DNA of 64,000 nucleotides from assembly GCA_003104975.1 (NCBI GenBank), contig PQAM01000010.1, positions 610,577-674,576 on the forward strand, given 5' to 3'. Shown piece after piece: positions 47,320 through 54,514 of the stretch. A program made the position numbers and the translations under genes. This DNA comes from Candidatus Methylomirabilota bacterium (lineage in GTDB: Bacteria; Methylomirabilota; Methylomirabilia; Methylomirabilales; Methylomirabilaceae). Under the pieces are notes generated by a model. The model was not told the DNA's origin. It was given only the letters and a program-made list of their open reading frames with translations, and ran no database searches. Every line of letters starts with the position of its first letter. Position 1 is the stretch's first letter.

Positions 47320-47542
47320 GGAGTAGTTCCTGACGATGCTCAGTTTCGAGATCTTTCAGGAATCCTTCGCCGGAGTACTTGCCATAGAGACGATCGATCA
47401 TCGACGTCGTCACTGGCTCGATGAGGATTCTGTGGCCCCTGCGGGCGATCTTGAGGATGGTGCCGGGTTCGATTCCCAAGGCGGCCCGGATCTGCTTAGG
47501 AAGCACCAACTGCCCCTTGGACGAGAGCTTGACGAGATTCAT
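47303..47542 (-). CDS. vapB: AbrB/MazE-type antitoxin, VapB family
   Basis: The protein has 79 residues. The N-terminal swapped-hairpin domain reads VKLSSKGQLVLPKQIRAALG, followed by GTILKIARRGHRILIEPV. The C terminus would wrap the toxin. A strong ribosome binding site (AAAGGAGG) precedes the ATG. AT-rich promoter-like sequence (TATTATAAAAT on the minus strand near 47563-47573) lies just upstream, where VapBC complexes usually autoregulate. Confidence 0.88.
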   Translation of the reverse strand: MNLVKLSSKGQLVLPKQIRAALGIEPGTILKIARRGHRILIEPVTTSMIDRLYGKYSGEGFLKDLETEHRQELLREDRS

Positions 47543-47625
47543 CTTACCTCCTTTTGTGGTGTGATTTTATAATATTGTAAGACGCTTTCGGCAACCCGTC
47601 AAGGAGACTTCAAAGACAGGATGCT

Positions 47626-47663
47626 GAGGAGCCGATGCATTACCGGTTGGCGAAGCAGTTGGC
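47626..47663 (+). repeat. 38-bp direct repeat, right copy beside VapBC
   Basis: It matches 46783-46820 at 36 of 38 bases. The shared order of 38-bp unit, then G-run, then heptamer array, then AACGRG on both sides of vapBC suggests a duplication boundary. Confidence 0.8.
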
Positions 47664-47671
47664 GGGGAGGG

Positions 47672-47755
47672 GGTAGAGAGTAAGGAGTAAGGGGTCAGGA
47701 GTGAGGAGTGTAAAGGCAGTGAGGAGTGAGGAGTGAGGGGTAAGAGGAACGGGTG
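47672..47755 (+). repeat. GTRAGGA-type heptamer array B
   Basis: This is the longest array, with about ten units of GTAAGGA or GTGAGGA interrupted by a short TAAAGGCA. It lies just upstream of the Uma2-type gene. Confidence 0.75.
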
Positions 47756-47840
47756 GTAATGGCTGGTAGGGCATAAAGAGTGAAAAGAATGCTTGCGTGA
47801 GTCGTGGGCTCCGGCTATCGTATACCCCAGGAGGGACGGT

Positions 47841-48404
47841 ATGGCCGTTGAAGTTCTCAGGCGTTCGTTTACGGTAGACGAGTACCATCGGATGGGCGAA
47901 GCCGGCATCCTGCGCGAAGACGACCGCGTGGAACTCATCGAGGGAGAGCTCATCACGATGACGCCGATTGGGAGTAGACACGCGGCATGCGTCGATCGAC
48001 TGAATCATCTGTTCTCGCAGCGAATAGGGCGCCAGTGCATCGTTCGTGTCCAGAGCCCGATCCGTCTTGGAGAGCACTCCGAGCCGCAGCCAGACCTGGC
48101 CATCCTGAGGCTGCATGCAGATTTCTATGCCCAGGCCCACCCAACAGCGAAGGATGTTCTGTTCGTCGTGGAGGTCGCTGAAACCTCGGCGGGGTATGAT
48201 CGAGAGGTGAAGCTCCCGCTCTATGCCAGGTCCGGTATTGCAGAGGTCTGGCTAGTCGATCTCACAGAGGGGCGGGTTGAGGTCTACCGACAACCGTCCC
48301 CTCAGGGGTACCAGGACGTTCGGATGCTCCGACGTGGCGAAGTAGTGGTGCCTCTCACCGTGTGTGATCTCCCGCTGGCGGTCAATGAGGTGCTGGGGAG
48401 TTAG
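47841..48404 (+). CDS. Uma2 family (DUF820) PD-(D/E)XK nuclease-like protein
   Basis: The protein has 187 residues from the ATG at 47841 behind GGAGG. Upstream in-frame residues to 47793 fall in repeat DNA. FTVDEYHRMGEAGILREDDR and VELIEGELITMTPIGSRH, then QPDLAILR and VLFVVEVAETSAGYDREVK, form the Uma2 core with the acidic and lysine residues of the nuclease fold. The function is unknown. These genes are often multicopy and mobile in cyanobacteria and other phyla. It stands alone between two repeat-rich gaps. Confidence 0.85.
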   Translation: MAVEVLRRSFTVDEYHRMGEAGILREDDRVELIEGELITMTPIGSRHAACVDRLNHLFSQRIGRQCIVRVQSPIRLGEHSEPQPDLAILRLHADFYAQAHPTAKDVLFVVEVAETSAGYDREVKLPLYARSGIAEVWLVDLTEGRVEVYRQPSPQGYQDVRMLRRGEVVVPLTVCDLPLAVNEVLGS

Positions 48405-48805
48405 ACCACCAGCAAGTTGAGACGAAAGCTGCGGCGCTGACAGGCAAGATGGTCCTGTTGGGCGTGACGCCTCCCGCGGCCGCCGTCCTCCGTCAGCGTC
48501 AGATCCACTTACTACGCTTCGCTTCTTCGTACAACGATCCTAACCCGCTCATCAGCTAACCGTCCATTACCGAATTCCCACGAATAGGTTAGTATCGGCT
48601 CTCCATCTGCGTGCTCTTCTGGGGTCGACTACTGGCCGTTACCCGGGAGGGTCTCATGGTGATTCCTAGGGTGATGTCTCGCATGAATACAGGGAAAAGG
48701 GGAGGAGCGGGTTGGCAAGGGTGGTAGGGAGGGCGGGTAAGGAGTGAGGAGTGTGGAGACGAGAGGCACGAATGGTGATGAGTAGAAACGAGTTGTGAGC
48801 GATCG
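48405..48805. other. Intergenic region with heptamer array C
   Basis: I see no supported gene in these 401 bases. The part from 48690 resembles the tail of repeat copy A (GGGTTGGCAAGGGTGG, then GGGCGGG) followed by array C. Confidence 0.5.
48736..48756 (+). repeat. GTRAGGA-type heptamer array C
   Basis: Two to three units (GTAAGGA, GTGAGGA, GTGTGGA) lie about 50 bases upstream of the carbamoyltransferase gene. Confidence 0.6.
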
Positions 48806-50569
48806 ATGATGATTCTCGGGATCAACGCCTACCATGGGGATGCGTCGGCGGTGCTGCTGCGCGATGGAGAGCTGGTCGCGGCGGTAGAGGAGGAGCGGTT
48901 CCGACGCATCAAGCACTGGGCCGGATTCCCGCGTGAGGCGATCCGTGCTTGCCTCGACATGGCAGGCATCACAGTCCCAGCTATCGATCATATTGCCATC
49001 TCGCGCGATCCGCGAGCGAATCTGCTGCAGAAAACGATGTTCGCGGTGCGGAAGCGGCCGAGCCTTGGGTTGGTGGCGGATCGGGTGAAGAATGCCGGGC
49101 GGATTCAGGATGTGGCTGGGACTTTAGGTAAGGAGTTAGGCGTCGGGACTGAGGAGATTAAGGCAACAATACACTGGGTGGAGCATCACCCCGCACACTT
49201 AGCGAGTAGCTTCTTCGCGTCGCCATTCGAAGATGCCGCGGTCTGCGCCATCGACGGATTCGGCGACTTCGTCAGTACCTCGCTGGCAGTCGGCCGCGGG
49301 ATCAGACTTGACGTTATCGAGAAAGTCTACTTCCCGCACTCGCTGGGTCTCTTGTACCTCGCACTCACTCAGTACCTTGGCTTCCTGAAGTACGGTGATG
49401 AGTTTAAGGTCATGGGACTGGCCCCGTACGGGCAACCCGAGTACGTCGATGCCGTCCGTCGACTCCTCCACCTCACACCCGGGGGCGGCTTCGAACTGGA
49501 CCTGCCCTATTTCCGGCATTGGTCCGACAGCGTGAGCATGACCTGGGAGGACGGCGAGCCGACGATGGGGGTGGTGTATACGCCGAAGATCGAGCGGCTC
49601 CTGGGACCGGCCCGAAAGCCCAAAGAGCCGATTACGTCCCGACACGAGGCAATTGCGGCATCGCTTCAGGTCGTCTTTGAGGAGGCGGCCCTCCACGTGC
49701 TGAGCGCGCTTTACGAGAAGACGCAGCTTCCGCGGCTCTGCCTCGCCGGTGGCTGCGCCATGAACAGCGTTGCCAACGGAAAGATCCGCGAACGTACGCC
49801 ATTTAAAGAGGTCTATATCCAGCCGGCGTCCGGTGACAACGGCACCGCCCTTGGGGCCGCGCTGTACGTCCAGCACCATCTGCTTGGGCAGCGGCGGCGC
49901 TTTGTGATGGAGCATGGGTATTGGGGGCCGGAGTTTGGGGAAGCCGAGGTAAGTAAGGTGTTAGGAGTGAGGAGTGAGGAGTTAAGAAGACGGGGATACC
50001 GAACAAAGAGGATGGAGGACGAGGAGGAGCTGTGCCGATGGACAGCGGAGCGGATTGCGGAAGGGAAGATCGTCGGCTGGTTCCAGGGGCGGATGGAGTG
50101 GGGCGCCCGCGCCCTCGGCAACCGAAGCATCCTGGCCGACCCGCGTCGCCGTAATATGCGCGCGATCATCAATACGAAGATCAAGTGTCGGGAGAAGTTC
50201 CGGCCGTTCGCGCCGTCGGTGGTTGAAGAGGCCGTGGACGACTACTTTGTCGGGGCGGTTCCGGATTCCTTTATGATTCAAGTCTATCCGGTCCGGACGG
50301 ATAAACGAGATGTGATCCCGGCGGTGACCCACGTGGACGGCTCGGGACGGCTCCAGACGGTAAACCGAAGCACGAATTCGCTGTACTGGCAGCTCCTCAC
50401 GACGTTTGAAAAGCTGACAGGCGTTCCAGTGCTCCTCAACACCTCTTTCAACGAGAACGAGCCGATCGTCCATAAGCCCGAGGAAGCCATGGACTGCTTC
50501 TTGCGGACGGACATGGATGTGTTAGTGATGGGCCGGTATGCCGTAGAGAAAGTGAGGAGTAAGGAGTAA
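48806..50569 (+). CDS. NodU/CmcH-family carbamoyltransferase
   Basis: The protein has 587 residues. The N-terminal ILGINAYHGDASAVLLRDGE and VAAVEEERFRRIKHW form the Kae1-like fold. CLAGGCAMNSVANGKI near 312-327 and GRMEWGARALGNRSILADPR near 429-448 are the conserved C-terminal stretches. Such enzymes carbamoylate sugars or other hydroxyls and fit a polysaccharide-modifying role. A heptamer array at about 49950-49986 is translated in frame (EVSKVLGVRSEELRR) in place of a usually shorter loop. The last residues KVRSKE also come from repeat DNA. Confidence 0.9.
   Translation: MMILGINAYHGDASAVLLRDGELVAAVEEERFRRIKHWAGFPREAIRACLDMAGITVPAIDHIAISRDPRANLLQKTMFAVRKRPSLGLVADRVKNAGRIQDVAGTLGKELGVGTEEIKATIHWVEHHPAHLASSFFASPFEDAAVCAIDGFGDFVSTSLAVGRGIRLDVIEKVYFPHSLGLLYLALTQYLGFLKYGDEFKVMGLAPYGQPEYVDAVRRLLHLTPGGGFELDLPYFRHWSDSVSMTWEDGEPTMGVVYTPKIERLLGPARKPKEPITSRHEAIAASLQVVFEEAALHVLSALYEKTQLPRLCLAGGCAMNSVANGKIRERTPFKEVYIQPASGDNGTALGAALYVQHHLLGQRRRFVMEHGYWGPEFGEAEVSKVLGVRSEELRRRGYRTKRMEDEEELCRWTAERIAEGKIVGWFQGRMEWGARALGNRSILADPRRRNMRAIINTKIKCREKFRPFAPSVVEEAVDDYFVGAVPDSFMIQVYPVRTDKRDVIPAVTHVDGSGRLQTVNRSTNSLYWQLLTTFEKLTGVPVLLNTSFNENEPIVHKPEEAMDCFLRTDMDVLVMGRYAVEKVRSKE
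49950..49986 (+). repeat. GTRAGGA-type heptamer array D, inside the carbamoyltransferase gene
   Basis: Units GTAAGGT, GTTAGGA, GTGAGGA and GTGAGGA lie in frame within the coding sequence around codon 385. Three heptamers add 21 bases, which keeps the frame. Confidence 0.7.
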
Positions 50570-50603
50570 GCAGTAAGGGGTAAAGAGTGAGGGGTGAGGG
50601 GTG
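50551..50603 (+). repeat. GTRAGGA-type heptamer array E
   Basis: The array supplies the last codons and stop of the carbamoyltransferase gene. With its GTG it also supplies the start of the next gene at 50601. Confidence 0.75.
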
Positions 50604-50984
50604 GAGAAGCCGCATAAAAGGTTGGAGGTCTGGAAGAAGGGAATGGAGATCGTTCTGGACGTCTACCGGATTACAAAGAGGTTCCCAGCCGAAGAGAAGT
50701 GCGGATTAATCCCTCAGATTCGCCGAGCGGCAGTCAGCATCCCGAGCAACATCGCGGAAGGCGCAGCCCGTCATACGCAACGAGAATTTGTAAACTTCCT
50801 CCATACCGCGCAAGGGTCTCTGAGCGAGTTGGATACGCAACTGGAATTGAGTGTCGGATTGGGCTACGTCAGCAACGAATCTCTGGAATCCGTCCAGAAG
50901 CTTATAGAGGTTGTCGATAAGATGCTCACGGGACTGATCAAGTCTTTGAAACGGTCAAGGGTGGCGGCAGGGGGTAAGGAGTAA
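50601..50984 (+). CDS. S23 / four-helix-bundle protein (23S rRNA intervening-sequence type)
   Basis: The protein has 127 residues from a GTG at 50601. KRLEVWKKGMEIVLDVYRIT near 7-26, then LIPQIRRAAVSIPSNIAEGA near 46-65 and LSELDTQLELSVGLGY near 94-109, are the hallmarks of the family first seen in intervening sequences of 23S rRNA. These proteins form pentameric four-helix bundles and are also related to the Avd accessory protein of diversity-generating retroelements. No reverse transcriptase is nearby. Heptamer arrays lie at both ends, and its stop codon is made by repeat DNA. Confidence 0.88.
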   Translation: MEKPHKRLEVWKKGMEIVLDVYRITKRFPAEEKCGLIPQIRRAAVSIPSNIAEGAARHTQREFVNFLHTAQGSLSELDTQLELSVGLGYVSNESLESVQKLIEVVDKMLTGLIKSLKRSRVAAGGKE

Positions 50985-51080
50985 ATAACAAAGAGTTAGG
51001 AGTCAGGAGTGAGTAGTAAGGAGTTCTCCTGACCCCTTACTCCTTACTGTTTACCCCTGACTCCTCACTCCTGACTTTCA
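50973..51080. repeat. Heptamer array F, head-to-head inverted
   Basis: A plus-orientation array (50973-51024) is followed at once by the same heptamers in reverse orientation (51024-51080). AGTCAGGAGTGAG at 51001-51013 pairs exactly with 51064-51076, and AGTAAGGAGT at 51015-51024 pairs with 51039-51048. The RNA could therefore form a long nested hairpin between the S23 gene and the next glycosyltransferase gene. Confidence 0.75.
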
Positions 51081-51094
51081 GTGTCTCACCGACA

Positions 51095-52336
51095 ATGCAC
51101 ATCGCCTTCTTCAACCGTTCTTACTATCCCGACCAGGGCGCCACTGGGCAGCTCTTGACGGAGTTGGCGGAGAGCCTTGTCCGCGACTATGGCTGCCGAG
51201 TATCGGTCGTGGCTGGGCGCCCCCTCCTTCCGAGCAGAGAGTCTCGATCCGGCGCAAGGTGGTGGAGGCCGGTTCAGTGGGAGCATCACAACGGGGTAGA
51301 GATCATTCGGACGGGAGGTACGACTTTTCGACCCCGAACCTTCGCAGGGCGAGCTGCCAATTACGTTACATACTTTCTGTCGGCCTGCGTTGCCGGATTA
51401 ATGATTTCACGCCCTGATATCGTCGTCTCGTTGACGGATCCGCCGGTCATTGGCCTGGCGGCGCTCATGACCGCCGGACGCGCTCACGCGAAATTTGTCT
51501 TTCTCTGTCAGGACATCTTCCCCGAGGTCGCAGTTCTCCTGGAGGACTTTCAGAGTCCAACGGTCAATCGGCTCCTGGAGCGCATCAACCGGTTGCTGAT
51601 CCGCAACGCCGACCGGGTCATAGTCCTCGGTGAGACCATGAAAGCACGCCTGATCACAAAGAAGGGTGCCGATCCAGGGAAGGTCAGGGTGATCCATAAC
51701 TGGGCCGATTGTTCCGCGATCACGCCTGGGGATAAACAGAATCCTTGGTCAAGGGCCACGAAGCTGGCTGACCGATTCGTCGTCATGCATTCGGGGAATA
51801 TGGGGCTGTCACAGAATTTGGATGCGTTGCTGGAGGCCGCCGGCCGTTTGCACAGCTACACGGACATTGTGATGGCGATGGTGGGAGACGGAGCGAAACG
51901 GAAAGCGCTGGAGGCTTGCGCGCGAAGTCAAGGGCTTACCAATGTCCGGTTCCTGCCGTATCAACCGAAGGCGCGATTGACGGAGTCGTTCGCCACGGCC
52001 GATGTCTTCATTATCTCGCTAAAGGAAGGGCTGGCAGGCTGTATCGTACCGAGCAAGCTCTACGGCATCCTGGCGGCCGGTCGGCCGTACGTGGCCGCTG
52101 TGGAAGAGGCGTGTGAGGTCGCGGCGATTACCAGAAAGTACGAGTGCGGCATGCTGGCCAGGCCGGGCGACCCCGACGATCTGACCGAGAAGATCCTGAC
52201 CCTGTATCATGACCGTGATTTGGCGAGCCGACTTGGGGCTCATGCGAGGCGGGCGGCGCTGGAGTTCGATCGTCCGGATCAGATACGAGCGTACTACGAT
52301 CTGTTTCGGGAGGCGTACGAGGGTAGCGGATTGTAA
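51095..52336 (+). CDS. Glycosyltransferase family 4 (WbuB-like)
   Basis: The protein has 413 residues. HIAFFNRSYYPDQGATGQLL near 2-21 and DIVVSLTDPPVIGLAALMTA near 108-127 are typical of WbuB-type N-acetyl-fucosamine transferases. VVMHSGNMGLSQNLDALLEA, MVGDGAKRKALE and KLYGILAAGRPYVAAV complete the GT-B fold. It probably adds the second sugar to the lipid-linked unit started by the next gene product. The start follows array F by about 15 bases. Confidence 0.88.
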   Translation: MHIAFFNRSYYPDQGATGQLLTELAESLVRDYGCRVSVVAGRPLLPSRESRSGARWWRPVQWEHHNGVEIIRTGGTTFRPRTFAGRAANYVTYFLSACVAGLMISRPDIVVSLTDPPVIGLAALMTAGRAHAKFVFLCQDIFPEVAVLLEDFQSPTVNRLLERINRLLIRNADRVIVLGETMKARLITKKGADPGKVRVIHNWADCSAITPGDKQNPWSRATKLADRFVVMHSGNMGLSQNLDALLEAAGRLHSYTDIVMAMVGDGAKRKALEACARSQGLTNVRFLPYQPKARLTESFATADVFIISLKEGLAGCIVPSKLYGILAAGRPYVAAVEEACEVAAITRKYECGMLARPGDPDDLTEKILTLYHDRDLASRLGAHARRAALEFDRPDQIRAYYDLFREAYEGSGL

Positions 52337-52393
52337 TGGTTCGACGCGGGGAGACGTGGGGTACAGGAGAGGCTGGCGGGTAAGGAAGAGCAG

Positions 52394-53128
52394 ATGAAAC
52401 GATGGCGACAGACCTTCATTCCCGGTCGATCCGGACGACTGCTGGACATCGAGATCGATGCCGTGGGAACGGGGCCGGGGCAGGTCCTGAGCGGAAACGG
52501 GGTCAAGCGCCTGTTCGATCTGACGGTGTCCGGCGTTGGACTATTGGCCTCACTGCCGCTGTGGGGGGTGGTCGCCGCAGCCATCAAATGGGAGGATCGC
52601 GGGCCGGTCTTTTTTCGGGATCGCCGGGTGGGACAGGGTGGCCAGTGCTTTACAGCGCTGAAATTCCGGACTATGGTATCGGAGGCCGATCGTCTGTTCG
52701 GGCCCCGTCAGGCAACTGAGGATGATCCGCGCGTGACGCGGGTGGGCCGGATACTGCGGGCCACGGCGATGGATGAGTTACCCCAGCTCTGGAATATTTT
52801 CCTGGGCGAGATGAGTGTCGTTGGACCGCGGGCGCTGCGACCGGAGGAGATAGAGGTAAAAAGTCCAATGTGTACCGTTCAACGTTCAACGAGGGAGGTG
52901 ACGGCGCTGGAACAGGTACCGGGGTATTGGCAGCGACATCTGGTGCCGCCGGGGCTGACGGGGATCGCGCAGATCTTTGCCGATCGGGACATCCCCAGCC
53001 GTCAGAAGTTCCGCTATGACCTCCTCTACATCCGGCGACAAAGCTTCTGGCTGGACCTCCGGCTGGTGGCGATCTCGTTCTGGGTCACGTTTCGGGGGCG
53101 TTGGGAAATGCGGGGGACGAAGTTTTAG
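52394..53128 (+). CDS. Polyprenyl-phosphate sugar-1-phosphate transferase (initiating sugar transferase)
   Basis: The protein has 244 residues. After about 35 hydrophilic residues, one hydrophobic segment VSGVGLLASLPLWGVVAAAI leads into the catalytic region. KWEDRGPVFFRDRRVGQGG, KFRTMVSEAD and DELPQLWNIFLGEMSVVGPR are the Bac_transf signatures. The protein is the short, PglC-like form with a single re-entrant segment. It would start the glycan by loading sugar-1-phosphate on undecaprenyl phosphate. A stretch near residues 157-167 (SPMCTVQRSTR) is encoded by GTTCAAC repeat DNA and is absent from normal family members. Confidence 0.9.
   Translation: MKRWRQTFIPGRSGRLLDIEIDAVGTGPGQVLSGNGVKRLFDLTVSGVGLLASLPLWGVVAAAIKWEDRGPVFFRDRRVGQGGQCFTALKFRTMVSEADRLFGPRQATEDDPRVTRVGRILRATAMDELPQLWNIFLGEMSVVGPRALRPEEIEVKSPMCTVQRSTREVTALEQVPGYWQRHLVPPGLTGIAQIFADRDIPSRQKFRYDLLYIRRQSFWLDLRLVAISFWVTFRGRWEMRGTKF
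52877..52890 (+). repeat. GTTCAAC heptamer repeat inside the sugar transferase gene
   Basis: Two perfect GTTCAAC units lie in frame in the coding sequence. The same heptamer family recurs at 53133-53153. Confidence 0.7.
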
Positions 53129-53132
53129 AGAC

Positions 53133-53153
53133 GTTCAAGGTTCAACGTTCAAT
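53133..53153 (+). repeat. GTTCAAN heptamer repeat between sugar transferase and FAD reductase genes
   Basis: The units GTTCAAG, GTTCAAC and GTTCAAT lie in direct succession. The last unit contributes the A and T of the ATG start codon at 53152. Confidence 0.75.
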
Positions 53154-54411
53154 GTATGACGTATTAATCGTTGGGGGTGGGCCGGCGGGGCTGTATGCGG
53201 CCTATTGTCTGGCCAAGGCCGGACGCCGCGTGGCGCTCTTCGAGGAGCATCCGGAGATCGGTAGCCCCATGCATTGTACGGGGCTGGTGGCCTCGGAGTG
53301 TTTCTCGCGGTTCGACCTGCCCACGCAGGCGAACCAGGCGTCGCTTCGACGCGCACGGTTTCATTCGCCGGGCGGGCTCGTCCTGGCCGTCGCCTCGGAC
53401 AAGGACGAAACCGTTGTCCTGGACCGATCGACATTCGACCGGGCACTGGCGGAGCAGGCCCTCGCTTCCGGCGCGGATCTTTTTCCTGGCCACCGGGTGG
53501 AAGGGCTGCGTCGTCTACGACGCAGCCTGGTCGTCCGGACCTCAACCCACAACGGAGGAGGACGGCTGGTCAGCGGGCGGCTGGGGATCCTGGCGACCGG
53601 GGCCTCGTATGGCCTGCATCGCGGGCTCGGGTTGCCGGTGCCCACTCGGTTTGTCTATGGCGCGCAGGTCGAGGTGGCGTTCGAGGAGGCGGCCGAGGTG
53701 GACGTGTGCTTCGGCAATGAGGTCGCGCCGCAATCGTTTGCCTGGATCGTCCCGTTCACGCGAAACGGGACGGCGATGGCCAAGATCGGGGTCCTGGCGT
53801 CCAGGGAGGCTCCCCGATATCTAACCCGTTTTCTGCAGTCGCCCCCGGTAGCGTCCAGGGTCCGACCGGGTCGCAGCAGGCCGTACCTGCGCCGCCCGAT
53901 CCCGGTCTGGCCGCTGTCGGCGACCTTTACCGACCGTGTTCTGGCGATCGGCGATGCCGCCGGCCTGGCTAAACCGACCACCGGCGGCGGGGTCTATTAC
54001 AGCTTATTGAGTGCCGAGTTGGCGGCAGCGACCCTTGGCGAGGCGCTGGACTCGGGCGACGGCTCCGCCCGATGCCTGAGTCGGTATCAGAGGGCCTGGC
54101 GGACCGTTATCGGCTCGGAGATTCGGACGGGTACGCTATTCCGGAGCTTTGCCTCGCAGCTTTCCGACGCGCAGATCGACGAGGCGTTTCACTTGGTGGC
54201 GGGAGAGCCGCTGGCTCGCCTGATCCGCGACTACGCCTCCTTTAACTGGCATAAACAGATCATTGTGGCGCTCTGGCGCAGTTCGGCGATGCGTGGATTC
54301 CTGTGGCAAGCGCTGATGCGTCGAGGCGGGCGGATGATCGGCGCGCTTCGACCGTCGACGCCGAAGTCTCCCGTCTTCGAGTGTCCGGAGGAGGGCGCTG
54401 TGACCGACTGA
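53152..54411 (+). CDS. FAD-dependent geranylgeranyl-reductase-family oxidoreductase
   Basis: The protein has 419 residues from the ATG at 53152. The dinucleotide site VLIVGGGPAGLYAAYCLAKA lies near 4-23, and the second FAD motif VLAIGDAAGLAKPTTGGG near 263-280. The CTG of MHCTGLVASE and the KPTTGGGVYYS stretch are usual in geranylgeranyl reductases, which saturate isoprenoid chains of lipids, quinones or polyprenols. The position right after an initiating sugar transferase would allow reduction of a polyprenyl carrier, but that is speculation. The frame reaches back to 53101 inside the previous gene. Confidence 0.85.
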   Translation: MYDVLIVGGGPAGLYAAYCLAKAGRRVALFEEHPEIGSPMHCTGLVASECFSRFDLPTQANQASLRRARFHSPGGLVLAVASDKDETVVLDRSTFDRALAEQALASGADLFPGHRVEGLRRLRRSLVVRTSTHNGGGRLVSGRLGILATGASYGLHRGLGLPVPTRFVYGAQVEVAFEEAAEVDVCFGNEVAPQSFAWIVPFTRNGTAMAKIGVLASREAPRYLTRFLQSPPVASRVRPGRSRPYLRRPIPVWPLSATFTDRVLAIGDAAGLAKPTTGGGVYYSLLSAELAAATLGEALDSGDGSARCLSRYQRAWRTVIGSEIRTGTLFRSFASQLSDAQIDEAFHLVAGEPLARLIRDYASFNWHKQIIVALWRSSAMRGFLWQALMRRGGRMIGALRPSTPKSPVFECPEEGAVTD

Positions 54412-54514
54412 CGAGACGAAAAGAGGGGAAGGGTGATTGGTGCCTCGCGGTGACGGCCGCGGGGTATGTTTATTTGGGAAGCGTCGATCGCGTCGACAAG
54501 GCGCACCTGCACGG

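Larger units (their letters stand above)
47543..47840. other. Repeat-filled gap between vapBC and the Uma2 gene
   Basis: No gene is supported. It holds the vapB promoter-like AT-rich tract, the second 38-bp repeat (47626-47663) and heptamer array B. Confidence 0.6.

Noticed and set aside
47455-47480. tRNA T-arm-like GGGTTCGATTCCC
   Set aside because: It lies inside the vapB coding sequence (IEPGTI region) and no cloverleaf or acceptor stem surrounds it.
50601-50984. Diversity-generating retroelement (Avd-like four-helix protein)
   Set aside because: There is no reverse transcriptase, template repeat or variable-repeat target gene nearby. The protein fits the S23 type better.
46829-51080. 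CRISPR array
   Set aside because: The heptamer arrays are tandem without spacers of constant length, repeat units are too short, and no cas gene is present.
54441-54463. Terminator hairpin between the FAD reductase and DASS transporter genes
   Set aside because: The CCTCGCGG/CCGCGGGG pairing is imperfect and no U-run follows.
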